Shown here one piece after another: positions 1-15,040 of a stretch of 64,000 nucleotides of DNA; within the stretch, counting starts at the first letter, position 1, and every line of letters starts with the position of its first letter. Under the pieces are notes generated by a model that saw nothing but the letters and a program-made list of their open reading frames with translations, was not told the DNA's origin and ran no database searches. Source of the stretch: Urechis unicinctus (taxonomy: Eukaryota > Annelida > Polychaeta > Xenopneusta > Urechidae); assembly GCA_034190875.2 (NCBI GenBank), contig CM067348.1:9681080-9745079 (forward strand), written 5' to 3'. Position numbers and translations under genes: made by a program.

Positions 1-334
1 AGAGAGCTTTCACGAGTGGAATCCCAGCCTCGAGGTGGTCGTGGGATGACACGCCGCAGCCGGCTGATGCACACCACACTGCAAAGTTTAACTGGTTCTG
101 CCAAAACTGCATTGGATTTGTCAACCAGTCTTTTACTACTTTGTCCGCTGTTACCGGCGGCACCTTATAGTTACTGAATAGATCAGGAAACTTTGCTGTG
201 AATGTACCACCATTGTGAACAACTTGAATTGTTTGTCGGGTTAGTTTATCTCCCACACCATATGTGGCTGGATACACCCCGCCCGCACCATATGGGGAAG
301 CTTTTCTATTGAAACTAAAGGCTTGTTTATTCAT
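1..334 (-). CDS. Virus-like virion-type protein, partial (fossil part)
   Basis: A leftward frame starts at ATG 334 and stays open to the window edge, about 111 residues. It reads MNKQAFSFNRKASPYGAGG and later contains NPMQFWQNQLNFAVWCAS followed by GCGVS. The Trp/Asn/Gln-rich WQNQLNFAVWC block recalls a conserved protein of invertebrate virus-like elements; I do not know its exact role and call it virion-type by context only. It is divergent from the rightward cluster, whose first likely start (341) is only a few bases away. Confidence 0.5.
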   Translation of the reverse strand, partial: MNKQAFSFNRKASPYGAGGVYPATYGVGDKLTRQTIQVVHNGGTFTAKFPDLFSNYKVPPVTADKVVKDWLTNPMQFWQNQLNFAVWCASAGCGVSSHDHLEAGIPLVKAL

Positions 335-340
335 AGTGCT

Positions 341-1031
341 ATGTATCACACTCTGTCAAATGTTCAAAGCGGCGGCGCTGTGTCCCTGCAAAAACCTATT
401 GACAACACTGCGGGCAATCTATGTGTTGGCCTAAGGTCAATCACGTATACTGTGGGCTGGTACAATCTAGAATCAGACGAGAGCATTGCATGGAGGTCAA
501 GGACTTCACAAGAGCGAGGATATGCTACATTAAAACCAGGCCTCTGGAGATTTTCAGCTTCTTCTTCAGGAGCATATTACACCATTAGGTATCGGTTTGG
601 AGGTTGATGCTGTAAATGGGGTTATTACCCTAACAGTTCCAGACAATGGGGGTGCGCACATAACAGGCGGAGTGTTAACAATGTTGGGTCTTGACGGCCT
701 CAGTGGGGGGTGGATACCTTCAGGTACTTACATAGGTGACCGGCCCATCAACTTTAGCATCTTTAACACACTTTATGTTCACCTCGATCAAGTCAGCACC
801 ACGCACAACATGCTAGATGGTGCGCCCACTACGCTTCTTGAAGTTGTTGGCTTAGAGGGTGGCTCTTTCGGTGATATTATAACCACGAACATCACTAATC
901 CTGTATGTAAGCGTGTTACTAGCGGAACAGTGCATGAGTTAAAGGTTCAGTTACGCGATAATAAAGGAAGGCTATTAGATAACCACGACTTACCTGTTAG
1001 CGTTGTTCTTGAATTTACAAGATGTCAATAA
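341..1031 (+). other. Virus-like structural (penton/minor capsid-like) region (fossil part)
   Basis: The rightward coding region starts around ATG 341 (MYHTLSNVQSGGAVSLQKPI). It encodes a beta-rich, glycine/threonine-rich protein with few charged stretches, containing FNTLYVHLDQVSTTHNML and ending in a VSVVLEFTR strand. Alternating hydrophobic strands, the LYVHLD segment and the polar terminus resemble the penton or minor-capsid type proteins of Polinton-like elements. This is inferred from overall character and gene order, not from a diagnostic motif. It overlaps the next frame by about ten bases, a compaction common in viruses and rare in animal genes. Confidence 0.4.
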
Positions 1032-2416
1032 AAACGAGTATTTATGGACCTAGGCAAAAACCGGCAAGCACTGTTCAGGGCGCCGACCTCTCGGAATATG
1101 CCTTAAAAACCTATGTATCTATTGGTGACTCACAAAAAATAAGTGCCGTAGGGGACACAATGGAAGGGGATCTTAATATGGATGGCAACATGATCACGGG
1201 ACTTCCTACGATAGGCCTTCCATCCTCTGGAGGACAAGCAATGTCATACCAAAACACAATAGATCTGGTAACTACCGCAGCCAATTCACTTGTTAGTAGA
1301 GAAGGTGATGGTATGTACGGAGTCCTTGAAATGGGAGATAATAAAATCATTCAGTTGGGAGACCCAATATCGCCTAAAGATGCTGCTAATAAAAAGTATG
1401 TTAATGCACAACACAGACAGCATCGCAGGGAGTTGAGAGAACACATAAACTCCCAAACGAAACATCTCATTACTATTTGGGCAGAAGCAAGTGGCCCCCT
1501 TCGGACAGGATATGAGTGGTCGTTTGGCCATGGGGCCAGGGGTCGAACCTCTCAAGACACAAGCTGTGGATACACCATATTATCTAATGGTAAGATCATT
1601 CGTATGGGGTTGTCTTCAGGTGTTGGTGCTGATACTGCTGCTATAACAGTCGTTCCTGTTATTAATGGAATGAATCAAGCGGTAGGAATAAGTAAGCCTG
1701 CTGACCAACGGTCTGTTGTAATATCTTTAGAACAGCCTTTACAGCTGGAAGAAGGCAACGTTATTAACTTTTATACAACCACACAAAACAGAGGGGCGAC
1801 TTGGTCTGTAGCTTCACTCCTAATTGAATTTGATATACAGACTTATGTATACAAAGACAGTATGAAACAACAACCAACGACTGCACCGTTAAATCTGGAG
1901 CCTCCTCCATGTGATCTGGGGCACTCCTATCGGCTGAATGAGATCAGTCTTAAGAAGCAATACCTTGAGAAAGAAATTGAAAAATATGGTGCTATGTACA
2001 AAAAATATAGGTGTGCAGTAAACTCTGTGGACGCTGTAGACACTGCTTTAGTTGCTGTGGGTATGTGTCTTGGCGCAAGTGGTGCAGGTGTAATGTCTAC
2101 AATAGTTGCCATTCCTATTGCCACAGTGTTGGGTGCTACTGGAGCCGCTTGTGGGCTACTTGTAATTGCTGTAAAATTCATCAGTAGGCGGCTGACCATT
2201 AAGTTAAAAAAGCATGACAAGATCCGCATTCTCGCTCAGAGCAAATTGAATACCATTGCTGACATTGTATCGGCGGCGCTTGAAGATGGGTATATCTCAG
2301 ATGATGAGTTTAAGCTCGTTTCGGTCGAGATCATGAAATATAGTCAAATGAAAAGTGACATTAAAGCAAAATGTTTGAAAGCGGCAGAATCGCCCCCTAG
2401 ACCTGCTAAGGTATGA
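1022..2416 (+). CDS. Fibre-like protein with C-terminal hydrophobic domain (virus-like element part)
   Basis: A 464-residue open frame. The N-terminal third holds two copies of a phage-tail-fibre-like pattern: GDTMEGDLNMDGNMITGLP (about residues 43-61) and GDGMYGVLEMGDNKI followed by DAANKKYV (about residues 95-127). The motif N-I-x-x-L-x-x-P with D-A-x-N-K-x-Y-V is common in trimeric tail or fibre proteins and in proteins of invertebrate virus-like elements. A beta-rich middle follows, then a hydrophobic C-terminal part (about residues 340-385, two likely membrane passes rich in Gly/Ala/Val) and a charged helical tail. Host attachment or a membrane-associated virion role is likely but inferred. 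No introns. Confidence 0.5.
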   Translation: MSIKTSIYGPRQKPASTVQGADLSEYALKTYVSIGDSQKISAVGDTMEGDLNMDGNMITGLPTIGLPSSGGQAMSYQNTIDLVTTAANSLVSREGDGMYGVLEMGDNKIIQLGDPISPKDAANKKYVNAQHRQHRRELREHINSQTKHLITIWAEASGPLRTGYEWSFGHGARGRTSQDTSCGYTILSNGKIIRMGLSSGVGADTAAITVVPVINGMNQAVGISKPADQRSVVISLEQPLQLEEGNVINFYTTTQNRGATWSVASLLIEFDIQTYVYKDSMKQQPTTAPLNLEPPPCDLGHSYRLNEISLKKQYLEKEIEKYGAMYKKYRCAVNSVDAVDTALVAVGMCLGASGAGVMSTIVAIPIATVLGATGAACGLLVIAVKFISRRLTIKLKKHDKIRILAQSKLNTIADIVSAALEDGYISDDEFKLVSVEIMKYSQMKSDIKAKCLKAAESPPRPAKV

Positions 2417-2444
2417 CCCTGACAGTCCATTTGAAGAGTGGGGG

Positions 2445-3387
2445 TTGCTAGATATAATGGAGGCGGCGATAAAATCTTTCTGCAACGATCATACTGGAGT
2501 CAAACAAAATACGGACCAGTGGGAGACCACGAGGAAGGGCTGCGTTGGAGGAAGTGACTACTCCGCTATCATAGGGCAAAACTACTTCAGCAGCTATAGC
2601 AAGAAGCTGACAGAAAAAACTAGCAACGAGGGTGTTCGCTTTAGCGCACCCTGCCTCTGGGGTACGACTTTTGAGGAGGTTGCAATTGCGGTATTGGAGA
2701 AGGTGTACGACACCAAGGTCTACGGAAATAATATCTATATTGAGGGCGGCGCGACGGCCTACTTTCCGGATGGCTTTTGTGTGCTCCCAATCCGGCAGGC
2801 TGGAGTGGATGCTGTCTGTCTGGGGCATCCTGAGGAGGTTGTGCTGCTCGAGATAAAGTGCCCCTACACTCGGAGTCCTGGGAGGGTGATTCCGAATATG
2901 TTTAAGCCTCAGGTTCTGTTGGGGTTGCACCACAGTCCGGTGGCGACCATCGGGGTGTTTGTCGACTGCGTTTTCAGGTTGTGCTCCTTTGAGGACCTGG
3001 GGAGAGCTGAGGCGTATAACCAGGTGTATCACAAGGATCAGAAGAAGTATAAGGAGACGGTGGCTTGGGGGGTGGGCGGGGGTGGAGGGGCTTGAAGACG
3101 GCGACTATAGTGCGAACGGGAGGTTTAATAGTTGCCTGGGCTTGGAACAAGAGCATCACGGTCCTTGGTTGGGAAGACCGAGTGGGACCACAGAGAGGCC
3201 GACGGGGGCTTTCTACTGTTGGAAGCTCTTTACGATGAGATTGATAACCGCTCGTCCCGATCCCGACTTTATCGAGAAGAACGACGCTAAGGTTGCCCAG
3301 TTTATACAGGACCTCAACCGCGTGAAAAATGGAACTTACAGCGATGGTCGCAGATATTTATCACTCAGTGACCTCTATGGTGACTAA
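2445..3387 (+). other. YqaJ-like viral recombinase/exonuclease region (virus-like element part)
   Basis: The frame opening at 2445 shows the YqaJ/lambda-exonuclease fold signature: GCVGGSDYSAIIGQN near the N-terminus, CLWGTTFEEVAI (helix with catalytic Glu), a YFPDGF Asp-bearing strand, and the metal-binding LLEIKCPY (E-x-K), followed by KPQVLLGLHHSP. This family processes double-stranded DNA ends for annealing-type recombination in phages and eukaryotic DNA viruses. The active-site pattern is directly visible, so this is the most secure call in the block. The rest of the region to 3387 keeps related coding character. It lies directly downstream of the fibre-like gene on the same strand. Confidence 0.65.
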
Positions 3388-4089
3388 CTACTGGTGAGGG
3401 CCTATACCATAGGGGCTGGAAGGGCTGGGCTCATATGGTACCATATGGTGGGGGGAGGTGCGAGCGGTTCGCTGGCTCATGTGAGTCACCCTGTATATGT
3501 GTGTTTTCTGGGTTGCTGTATAAGATTGCTGTGCTCGCACCCCCAGTCTCTATACTACTCTTCTCCTGTGATCCGGAACTTATTAGATACTGACTCTAAA
3601 ATCAATATCGCTGTTCATCTTGAAACTTTGAATGAAAGGCTCGAATTGGTCCTGTATTTCCCTTGTTTGGTTGTTGAAATACCAACCTCTATGTTGACAG
3701 CGAACCCAGTGACGCAAGGAAACCCCGTCTGTGGATGTTCACCAGCTGTGTTTCAATGGATTTGTTTACCATAAACCAGGCGTCATTCCAACCCAGACAA
3801 TATACAATTCATAACGAAAGGTTCACCGGAAAAAAAAACCCTTTCTAACAGCCACGCCCGTCTTTAACAAAAAGCCCCGATCCTACCGCACTGTAAATCC
3901 TTAAGCAATTCTCAACTACCCTAACTAAGGCCAAGTACCGTGCGTCTTGCAAACTAGAGGAGGGGGTGGGGGGATCAATCTTGATTGTGGGAGAGGTCGG
4001 GTGTGTCAGTTAACAAGGCCATAGATCAACCAAGTACGCGGGCTACATATAGTGAATGGCCCCTCTTCGTGGTCCTTGCATTGACGAGG

Positions 4090-4247
4090 TCTCATCTATA
4101 CACATATACGAATATATAAATACATAAAATATATATGTGTATATATATACTATATATATAAATATATATATATATGTATATATATACATATATATACATA
4201 TATATATATTTATATATGTATATATATGCATATATATATATATATAA

Positions 4248-4294
<47 letters not shown>

Positions 4295-4301
4295 AAATAT
4301 A

Positions 4302-4351
<50 letters not shown>

Positions 4352-4430
4352 TATATATATTTGTATATGTATAGATATATATAAATATAAATTCATATAT
4401 ATGCATATATGTATATATATATATGCATTC
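4090..4430. repeat. (TA)n microsatellite with TATG/TACA variants
   Basis: About 340 bp of nearly pure alternating TA, interrupted every few units by G or C to give TATATG and TATACA steps. All long open frames in this stretch (ICIYIYIYI-type) are artefacts of the repeat. A second array of the same type sits in the third intron of the neighbouring gene. Confidence 0.95.
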
Positions 4431-5204
4431 CGTACAAGGTAACAGTTTCACAGTGGATAATAAGGCAGAGCCAGATACACGCTCGGCAGGCTTGCAGAAA
4501 CCCATACGTCACACAAAGTGTGTGTTACTCAGCAATTATAAATAAGCCCAGCAAATTGCCCTGTGAATGGTAAACCGACGATCTGTAGTCACGATATGCG
4601 TCAGTAAGAATTGAGGACACGCCTGAGACACGCCTTTTGATCACATGCATTCACACCCGGCCACACCCAACCCGCCCGAAAAATATATCTGTAAACAGAA
4701 CAACCCATCGTGGTCGATTCGCGCGCCATTCACACCTGTATGGAGCGTTAAAAATCGGGACACTTATACTCAAAGAACCTGGATCTCAAACACGTTTTAC
4801 TCAAGGATTAGCACATGCACATATCCATAACGTAAGTATCAATTACAGTTATTTCTATTTGATACGCGCTTGGTGTATATAAACGCTCAACGTCTTCGAA
4901 GAGACAGTTTAACGATGTTTTTTAACCGCGTTCGCTCTGATGAATAGAGTTAAATATTCCTCATACGACCCATATGCTATAAAGACTTTACCTTCCAAGA
5001 ACACAAATCGGGCACGGTGATTTGAAATTTGACATTTTCTGGCGCCGCGAATCATCTAAGATGAAAATTGTTTCACGTTCTTCTAGTTTTTAAGACATTG
5101 AAACACGACCCTACGGTACTTCTTAGATTTAATGTAAAATGAGGGCGTGAAGAAGAGAAACATCATTGGAAGTGGTGTTGGACTTTTCTGATTGGTCTCG
5201 TCAG

Positions 5205-5345
5205 TATTGGGCTACAAAGTGGTGTCGTCATAATTCCTTCCAACTCCACGTAGCGCCCGCAAAAAAAGTGCCAAATTAGCCAAACTGGCTCAAACAGCGA
5301 TGGGGTTCTTTGTAGCCTTATAAAGCATAGTGATTCATATGAATG
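5205..5345 (-). repeat. Dispersed repeat copy A (SINE-like, unnamed)
   Basis: Read on the minus strand, this segment aligns along about 130 bp with 14455-14585 (+). Shared blocks are ACCCC followed by GCTGT, then GGGCG, then a near-exact ATTATGACGACA-Y-CACTTT. The conserved tail and opposite orientations indicate two insertions of one mobile repeat. No A/B box or poly-A tail is evident, so I do not name a family. Confidence 0.65.
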
Positions 5346-5485
5346 GCTCATTCACGTGAGGTACTTGTCATAATAACATGGATCATTTAACTATTCCGGT
5401 TGATTGATCCACACCAGCGTATTCACTTATAATTAACCACTTAAAACCGAGGTTTGAAATTAATGGCGATGTTTGTGTCAACCAG

Positions 5486-9230
<3,745 letters not shown>

Positions 9231-11469
9231 AATCACAAATTTCTGGTATTCAGTGCGAGACTGGTATAGATGCAGGCATTTTTGCACACTTGATATAAAA
9301 ATCACCAAACCATATTAAAAAAATCTGCAGTTGTATTTATTGATTGTATTTACACGCCAAATTTTACAAATTGGGATAGCGATAAGTGTTCTATTTTATT
9401 TTTGAATGATATATGCTATTTGTAATATTTAGAACAAGCTAGAAGGAACGTCTTTGTGAGAATGGTGCAGTTTAAGGGGCTTTATGCATGTCTGTCTTCC
9501 AGCCACGCACGTATGTCTACATTGATTCATTCAAAACATCCTCCTTGTAATGAACACTTGATCAATACTCACAGCTTGTATATGGGAAATCTATAACGAA
9601 TATGGAATAATATTGAATTGAATATTGACATTAATTAATACTATTTTGGCGGTAGGGGTGGGGACTTTCTGAGTAGTGATATATGTTTCATGTATTTTCA
9701 TTAAATATGCATTTATGTGAAACGCGGAACTAGAGTCTCTAAAGGGGAACGGGTACTCTGAGTGGGGTCGGTCTTAACGTGTGCTTTATTTTATTTACCT
9801 CAATGGCATTGGTTTGGGAGGCGGCGTATACTAAAGATGGATTTGCATAATATTTTTTTACATGAAGATACTGGACCCACTTTTATTTATCATTTTAATC
9901 ATCTTGTTATCATATATGTATATATATATATATATATGTATAAGCCGGTGTCTGTGTATTTAATTAAGTGATTGTTTCTTAATAAATATCTAAAGAGGGA
10001 AGTGCTGTCTGTTATATTCGAGAATTATTCAATGTATCTGATCGGTGGGGGAAAGTTGGTTCTCATCAAAACAATAACAGAGTGAAATTCGATGGAAACC
10101 AATGTGATGGTTGAGTTCACTTGTGATGGTTGGAATGCGCCCATTAAATCACTTTCCAAAGTGAGATGGGCGTTAGAAATAGATTTACCATCACAGCTGT
10201 TATTGGACCAATGGTAGGGCGTTTGTTGCGCGATACCACATTATGTCTTGGATACTATTGCTGCACGTGACAAAGGTTGTTACCGTGACGATGGTTCAGA
10301 GGCGTGGTCGCCACGACCAACCAGGTTAGTCCATATCTTTAACAGCCGCCGAGCCCCGAGACGTTGGGTCAACGGTCCCATGTGATTTTGTTGATTTCAT
10401 GGCATCATCGCTTGGTGACGAGAGTGTATTTCATGTAACTTCATAATCACCACGCAGATTAACGGGGAGAACCCTCTTAGCGTAGCTATAATCTCTTTGA
10501 TCATAGCTTGTTGGTGTGCCTAGGCCCTTGTTATTGTGAGAAATCCATCGTGAGTGTGCCTGGTAGCCCCAGTTGAATATACAATTTCAGCGATTTTGTG
10601 ACGATCTCATTATATTTTCTACTTGCTAAAATGACTATATGTATTGTTTCTATTCGTGGTGCTTGCCCGAGTTGGGGAGGGTGTTGTCGGGTAATTGAGT
10701 GTATAGAAGGAATATGTTTTTTGCAGCCTCTCGGTTTGACGACGGGCTTGTGGGGCCTCGTACTTGTACGGCGGGGTATGTTTTTCAACTGCAATTTGTA
10801 CGACGGCTTTTGTTGTGGAGCTTCGTGTTGCATGACAGGGTCAACTCAAGTATTATATTTTTGCGTTTGACTGGCTCCATACCTTTTGCCTATTGCGTTC
10901 TTGTCACAGGCGCCAACATATCTGATTGCTGAGGGGCCGGGTTAGGGGGGGGGGGTGAGGAGGTGCCTGATGCACCATCGACATCAAGGCGACCTTGAAA
11001 AAAACCAACCGAAGGCTGTCTTCAGAAATATACACACGACATAGCCTCATCCAATAATCCTATTTGCACAGAGGTCCACATACACACGACTATAGCTAAC
11101 GATCGAATAGCTATGCATGGACAATTCAATTATTTTTCGGTATCCGAAGAACGATTTCATGATTAAAAATCCCAACATGGTCAGATTATCAGTAACCCCC
11201 TACAGCTGATATTAATTATAAACCCCAGCTTCCCAGATCCACGAGTTACCTTTATGTCACCTGCCTCTTCCCCACTCTCCTCATACATACCCCATATTCT
11301 AGAACCACATGGTCATCCCTGCATCGGCAACGCCCGAAGGCCCCTACCCTCACTAACCTGGCTACTGCACGTCCCATGAGCATTGGGAAAGCGTGCCTTA
11401 GTCGTTGAGGGAAGCACTTATACATTTTAAAAATAATTCTTTCTTGGCTCAACACATCTCTCTACAATC
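9231..11469. other. Intergenic stretch, no gene recognised
   Basis: This is the 3' flank of the IgGFc-type gene. AATAAA-like signals occur (for example near 9979), but none can be tied to the transcript. A short TA run lies near 9915-9940. The opposed frames around 10531-10932 have no recognisable domain and no codon structure I trust. A poly-G run sits near 10945. Nothing else is supported. Confidence 0.55.
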
Positions 11470-13760
11470 TTTAGGCAAAGCTACATCTTAAATTCAAATG
11501 TTCAGAGGGCATATGCCACATATGACACAAAACCTTCACAATATCGCATGTGTCTTGACTACAGATACCTCAATCCACAAACAATTAAATCCATTCTTGC
11601 TATACCACGCATGGATGTCACGCTTGATGGGATAGGTCACAGTAAGCCAAAATACTTTTCTTGCCAATACTTAGCCTCTGGTTTCTTCCAAATTGACTTA
11701 ACAAAAGAATGTCAGGAATACACCACATTTACAACACCTGACAGGTGACACCTACAAACCTCAGTATGGGCTTACAACAATCACCCTCTTGGTTTCAAGA
11801 GTCAATGATGCAGACTTTGTCAGATTGTCTTGGTAAATACGCTTTGGTTTACATTGATGATATGATTTGAGGAGCATCTCCAACATCTGCGCCGTGTTTT
11901 TTTTAGCTTTTGAGAAGAGCTAATCCCAAGCTTCATCCCAAAAGTGTTCCCGCTCAAGGAAAAGGTTGAGTTCTTGGGATTGAAGCTCACACGAGAAGGC
12001 ACCCTACCATGCGATAATCACCTCCTGCAAGCTGTATCAACTTACCCCACTCCCACTACCGTCAAAGCAGATGCATCATTTCTTGAGCTGGCGAATCTGT
12101 GTAGGTAGTTTATTGAAATGCTGCTGCTGTTTGTAAGCCAGAATGTCATCGGAGATTCGATCAATTAAATAGTCTGCTCACGTGCAATCAGATTCTCGCA
12201 TATACTGACTTCGATAAGCCATTCATTCTCTACACAGATGCTAGCACATCAGCCATAGGGCACTGTCTGGTCCAAATGGACGACAGCGGGAATGAAAGAC
12301 CGATCGGGTACGCAGGGAGAGCCCTAAATAAACATGAACAGAATTATTCAATTACCCATTTTAAGCTACTAGCAGCAGTCCGTTAAGTAAATTACTGGAA
12401 GTCATATGTGGACGCGTACCCGGATTAGGCTACCATCAATACCCAACAGGACCTCACTGTATGCCCAGTTACTGCCAGGTCGGCGACAGAAAAACAAGCT
12501 ACGAGAGGCAGACATGGCAGTACCCCGCCGGCTCCAGATCCTTATACACCAACGGATCACACAGATCAGCAAAAGCAACAAGCGTACAAGAATCCCAGTG
12601 CACTAAGTTCAAAGACGCAGCGTACACTCAGCCAAAAAGCAGTAGACGTATCAGTCGATGTTATCCGCGACGAGCAAGGAAATTGTTCATTCTGCACCAA
12701 CATGATGCGATGGCTACAAGATGATATCCTTCCTAGTTCGAGCAAGGAAGCGAAGAAAGTTCTACTGAGAGAAAACGACTATATCACACGGGACGGCCTC
12801 CTTTACCATTTATTCAGACCCGTTGCATCTAATCCAGGAGACTTCCCGTTATCGCTGGTCGTGCCCGAGACCTTCAGGCATGCAGTTTTGTCCCAATGCC
12901 ACGACTCCGCATAAGTGGGTCATGTGGGTATTAACAAAATTCTATCCGCCTTGAAGCGGAGATTCTCTTGGCCAGGTATGTATCGCGATGTACGGGAATA
13001 TGTTGATAGCTGTCCTCAGTGTATAGGTACCAAGCGTTCTCACCGACGGGAGAGACCCGAAATGACCCACTTTGGCCCCAGCCCCCTGGAAGAGAATTTC
13101 GATGGACCATGTAGGACCCCTATCTCGTAGTAATCATGGCATCAATTACATTACAGTCGTAGTAGACCACTATTCCCGTTATGTGATAGCTTGGCCCACC
13201 AAGAACATAGACCCCCATCCTAGCAAGGAATTTCTTTAAGAAAATCATATGCATCCATAGACTGCCTCTAGAAATTCTTACAGAAAAAAAGGGTCCGACT
13301 TCACAAGTTCGCTTTTCAAGGAGTACACACTCTTCAAGGGGACACAGAAGTTCACATCAGTATACAAGCCATATACGATGGAAGAACGGAGAGAACCAAT
13401 TGTACAATCACAAACCTCTTCCGTACCTTATACCAAGACAAACCCCATCAATGGTACAACTACCTGTGTTCACCTGCGTTCACAGTCAATTCCACGGCGA
13501 ACCGAAACATAAATATGTCACCCTTTGAACTCCTGTATGGCAGAACACATCAGTATGCCTTGTAGGATCACCTACAAGACGTACTGCGCTTGCAGTTAGC
13601 GGACCGGGGCATAGATTTTAAAGCCCTGATCTTACGGCAACAGGAACCGGAAGTCAGAAGGTCGCCACCGGGCACAAATGACCTCATACTGTGGTTATGA
13701 CTAGGGAACCCCGGGTAAGGAACACACTGCCCAGTTGAAGGATCTTAACACCGGCAACTT
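11470..13760 (+). mobile_element. Ty3/Gypsy LTR-retrotransposon pol relic (fossil)
   Basis: In order on the plus strand: reverse-transcriptase sequence (MCLDYRYLNPQTIKSI, FFQIDLTKECQEYTTF; about 11545-11870), an RNase H segment with FILYTDAS and ALNKHEQNYSITHFK (about 12215-12385), the integrase zinc-binding domain (GHVGINKILSALKRRFSWPG, then VDSCPQCIG, an HHCC-type finger, about 12915-13060) and remains of the integrase core to about 13760. The RT-RNaseH-integrase order places it in Ty3/Gypsy. No gag or flanking LTRs were identified. It is clearly broken, with roughly half a dozen or more breaks, so an old copy. Confidence 0.85.
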
Positions 13761-14454
13761 CGTGCCAGGAATGATCACTTTTAACTGTATACAAGTTGTC
13801 AAATCGCGCGAACGGTTTCAATAAATCTATTTAAAAACAAGTTCAATGACTTTATTCTCATTTCGACTTCTAGTCATGCAATATGCGCGACGCTGAGTAA
13901 ATTTCATATAAACCGCGGCTTAGTGTAATAGGAATTTAATCCTTATGATGACTTAATGACGATCCTCGCTCAGTTTAGATTGAATCATTGTGCTTATGTG
14001 CCTTTTAGATCTAAGTAACGCCCAATGAAACTGCTCTGCAATAGCGTGTTTAATTGGTACACCCACACAACCAGCCTCTGTGACAAGGTCAGACTCCGTT
14101 GCTTGCTCCAAGAAGTTCACATGCGCTGTTCACAACTTTCGATCTCTTACGTCCGAGTTGTTGCAATGGGATATAAGACCGTCTTCAACCATTCGATCAG
14201 GGGCGAGATAATTTTAGCCCCATCGAACCAAGTATGTAAGCCGCTGCTCTGCTTTTTCTTTAACAGGTAATAAAACCTGATGTTGGTCTGTTGGACTAGG
14301 TAACAAGCCTACATGTAGCCCTACAGGACGAGGTATATAACTATCGATCTGTGTGGCGAGGTATACGCAGATCGATACTCATATATCGCGTCATTTAGGG
14401 CTATACCATATGGATGATTCACCAGCTAGAAAATGCAAAGCGTCAAAAGTCGTT

Positions 14455-14585
14455 ATCTTGAATAGCAATGCTATAGGGACCCCTTGCTGTAAGAGCCTGG
14501 CTGTTTTCGCATCCTTTTGGGGGCGTAACGGGTGGTCTGATGGGATTATGACGACATCACTTTACAGTCCTATATCGTCATGTAC
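14455..14585 (+). repeat. Dispersed repeat copy B (same family as 5205-5345)
   Basis: It aligns with the minus strand of 5205-5345. The best block is ATTATGACGACATCACTTTA, matching 18 or 19 of 20 positions, preceded in both by a GGGCG-containing segment and by ACCCC followed by GCTGT. Overall identity looks like 65-70 percent, so the copies are old or belong to different subfamilies. Confidence 0.65.
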
Positions 14586-15040
14586 ACTGATATTGTAGCA
14601 GGCGACTTAAGGGTCCCACCTAGCATCACGAAGTCTTACATAAAGAACCGAAGATAACAGCATTTTGCATTCTCCGAGCAGAAGTAACGCAGCGCAGAAT
14701 GTACTTGCGAATTGCCCTCTTTCTCAGAAATATTTGCTGACTGTGCTCATCATTACGTATTTTTAAATTCAATCATAATGTTTCCCAGCTGCTGAAACTG
14801 ACGTCCTTGACATTTAACTGGCAGTCGCGAAGATAATCGGATTCTTTTGACAGATATGAACTGATGCAGACGTAGTCAGGGATATCCTAATAAAATGCGT
14901 GGAGGCCAAAACGGAGGGTGTTACTGTTTCCGCTAACAGAACATTGTTGTACGTAAGTGTTAATATTCACATGAATTCTTTCCGAATCTCACTCGCCATG
15001 GGAGGGGATATCACTACTCGCTACTCATTAGCCCTTGTCG

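Larger units (their letters stand above)
1..3387. mobile_element. Virus-like gene block (Polinton/adintovirus-like fossil), cut by the window edge
   Basis: Four closely packed, intronless reading regions lie here: a leftward one (334 to beyond base 1) and three rightward ones (341-1031, 1022-2416, 2445-3387). The packing, the nearly abutting divergent starts and the mix of virion-like proteins with a YqaJ nuclease are typical of integrated double-stranded DNA virus-like elements and unlike the intron-rich host genes further right. Family assignment rests on remembered similarity to proteins in invertebrate Polinton/adintovirus-like elements. No polymerase, integrase or major capsid is in the window, so it could be another DNA virus lineage. 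It looks mostly open with perhaps one or two breaks, suggesting a fairly young insertion. Terminal repeats were not seen; the left end is outside the window. Confidence 0.6.
3388..5485. other. Intergenic stretch without recognisable gene
   Basis: No coding exon can be supported. The open frame at 3394-3774 is low in coding character and matches nothing I know. The stretch holds a TA-rich microsatellite (about 4090-4430), a dispersed repeat on the minus strand (about 5205-5345) and presumably the promoter of the gene that starts at 5486. The sequence just upstream of that start has no convincing TATA box. Confidence 0.6.

Noticed and set aside
2448-3032. 194-residue minus-strand frame opposite the YqaJ gene
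   Set aside because: The plus strand has the nuclease motifs; the antisense frame is a by-product.
3394-3774. 126-residue open frame
   Set aside because: No domain, no splice context and weak codon character.
4043-4505. Several long open frames of Ile/Tyr repeats
   Set aside because: They exist only because TA/TATG repeats lack stop codons; the same holds for 7217-7893.
10531-10932. Overlapping frames on both strands
   Set aside because: No homology recognised, and both strands open by chance in G/T-rich sequence.
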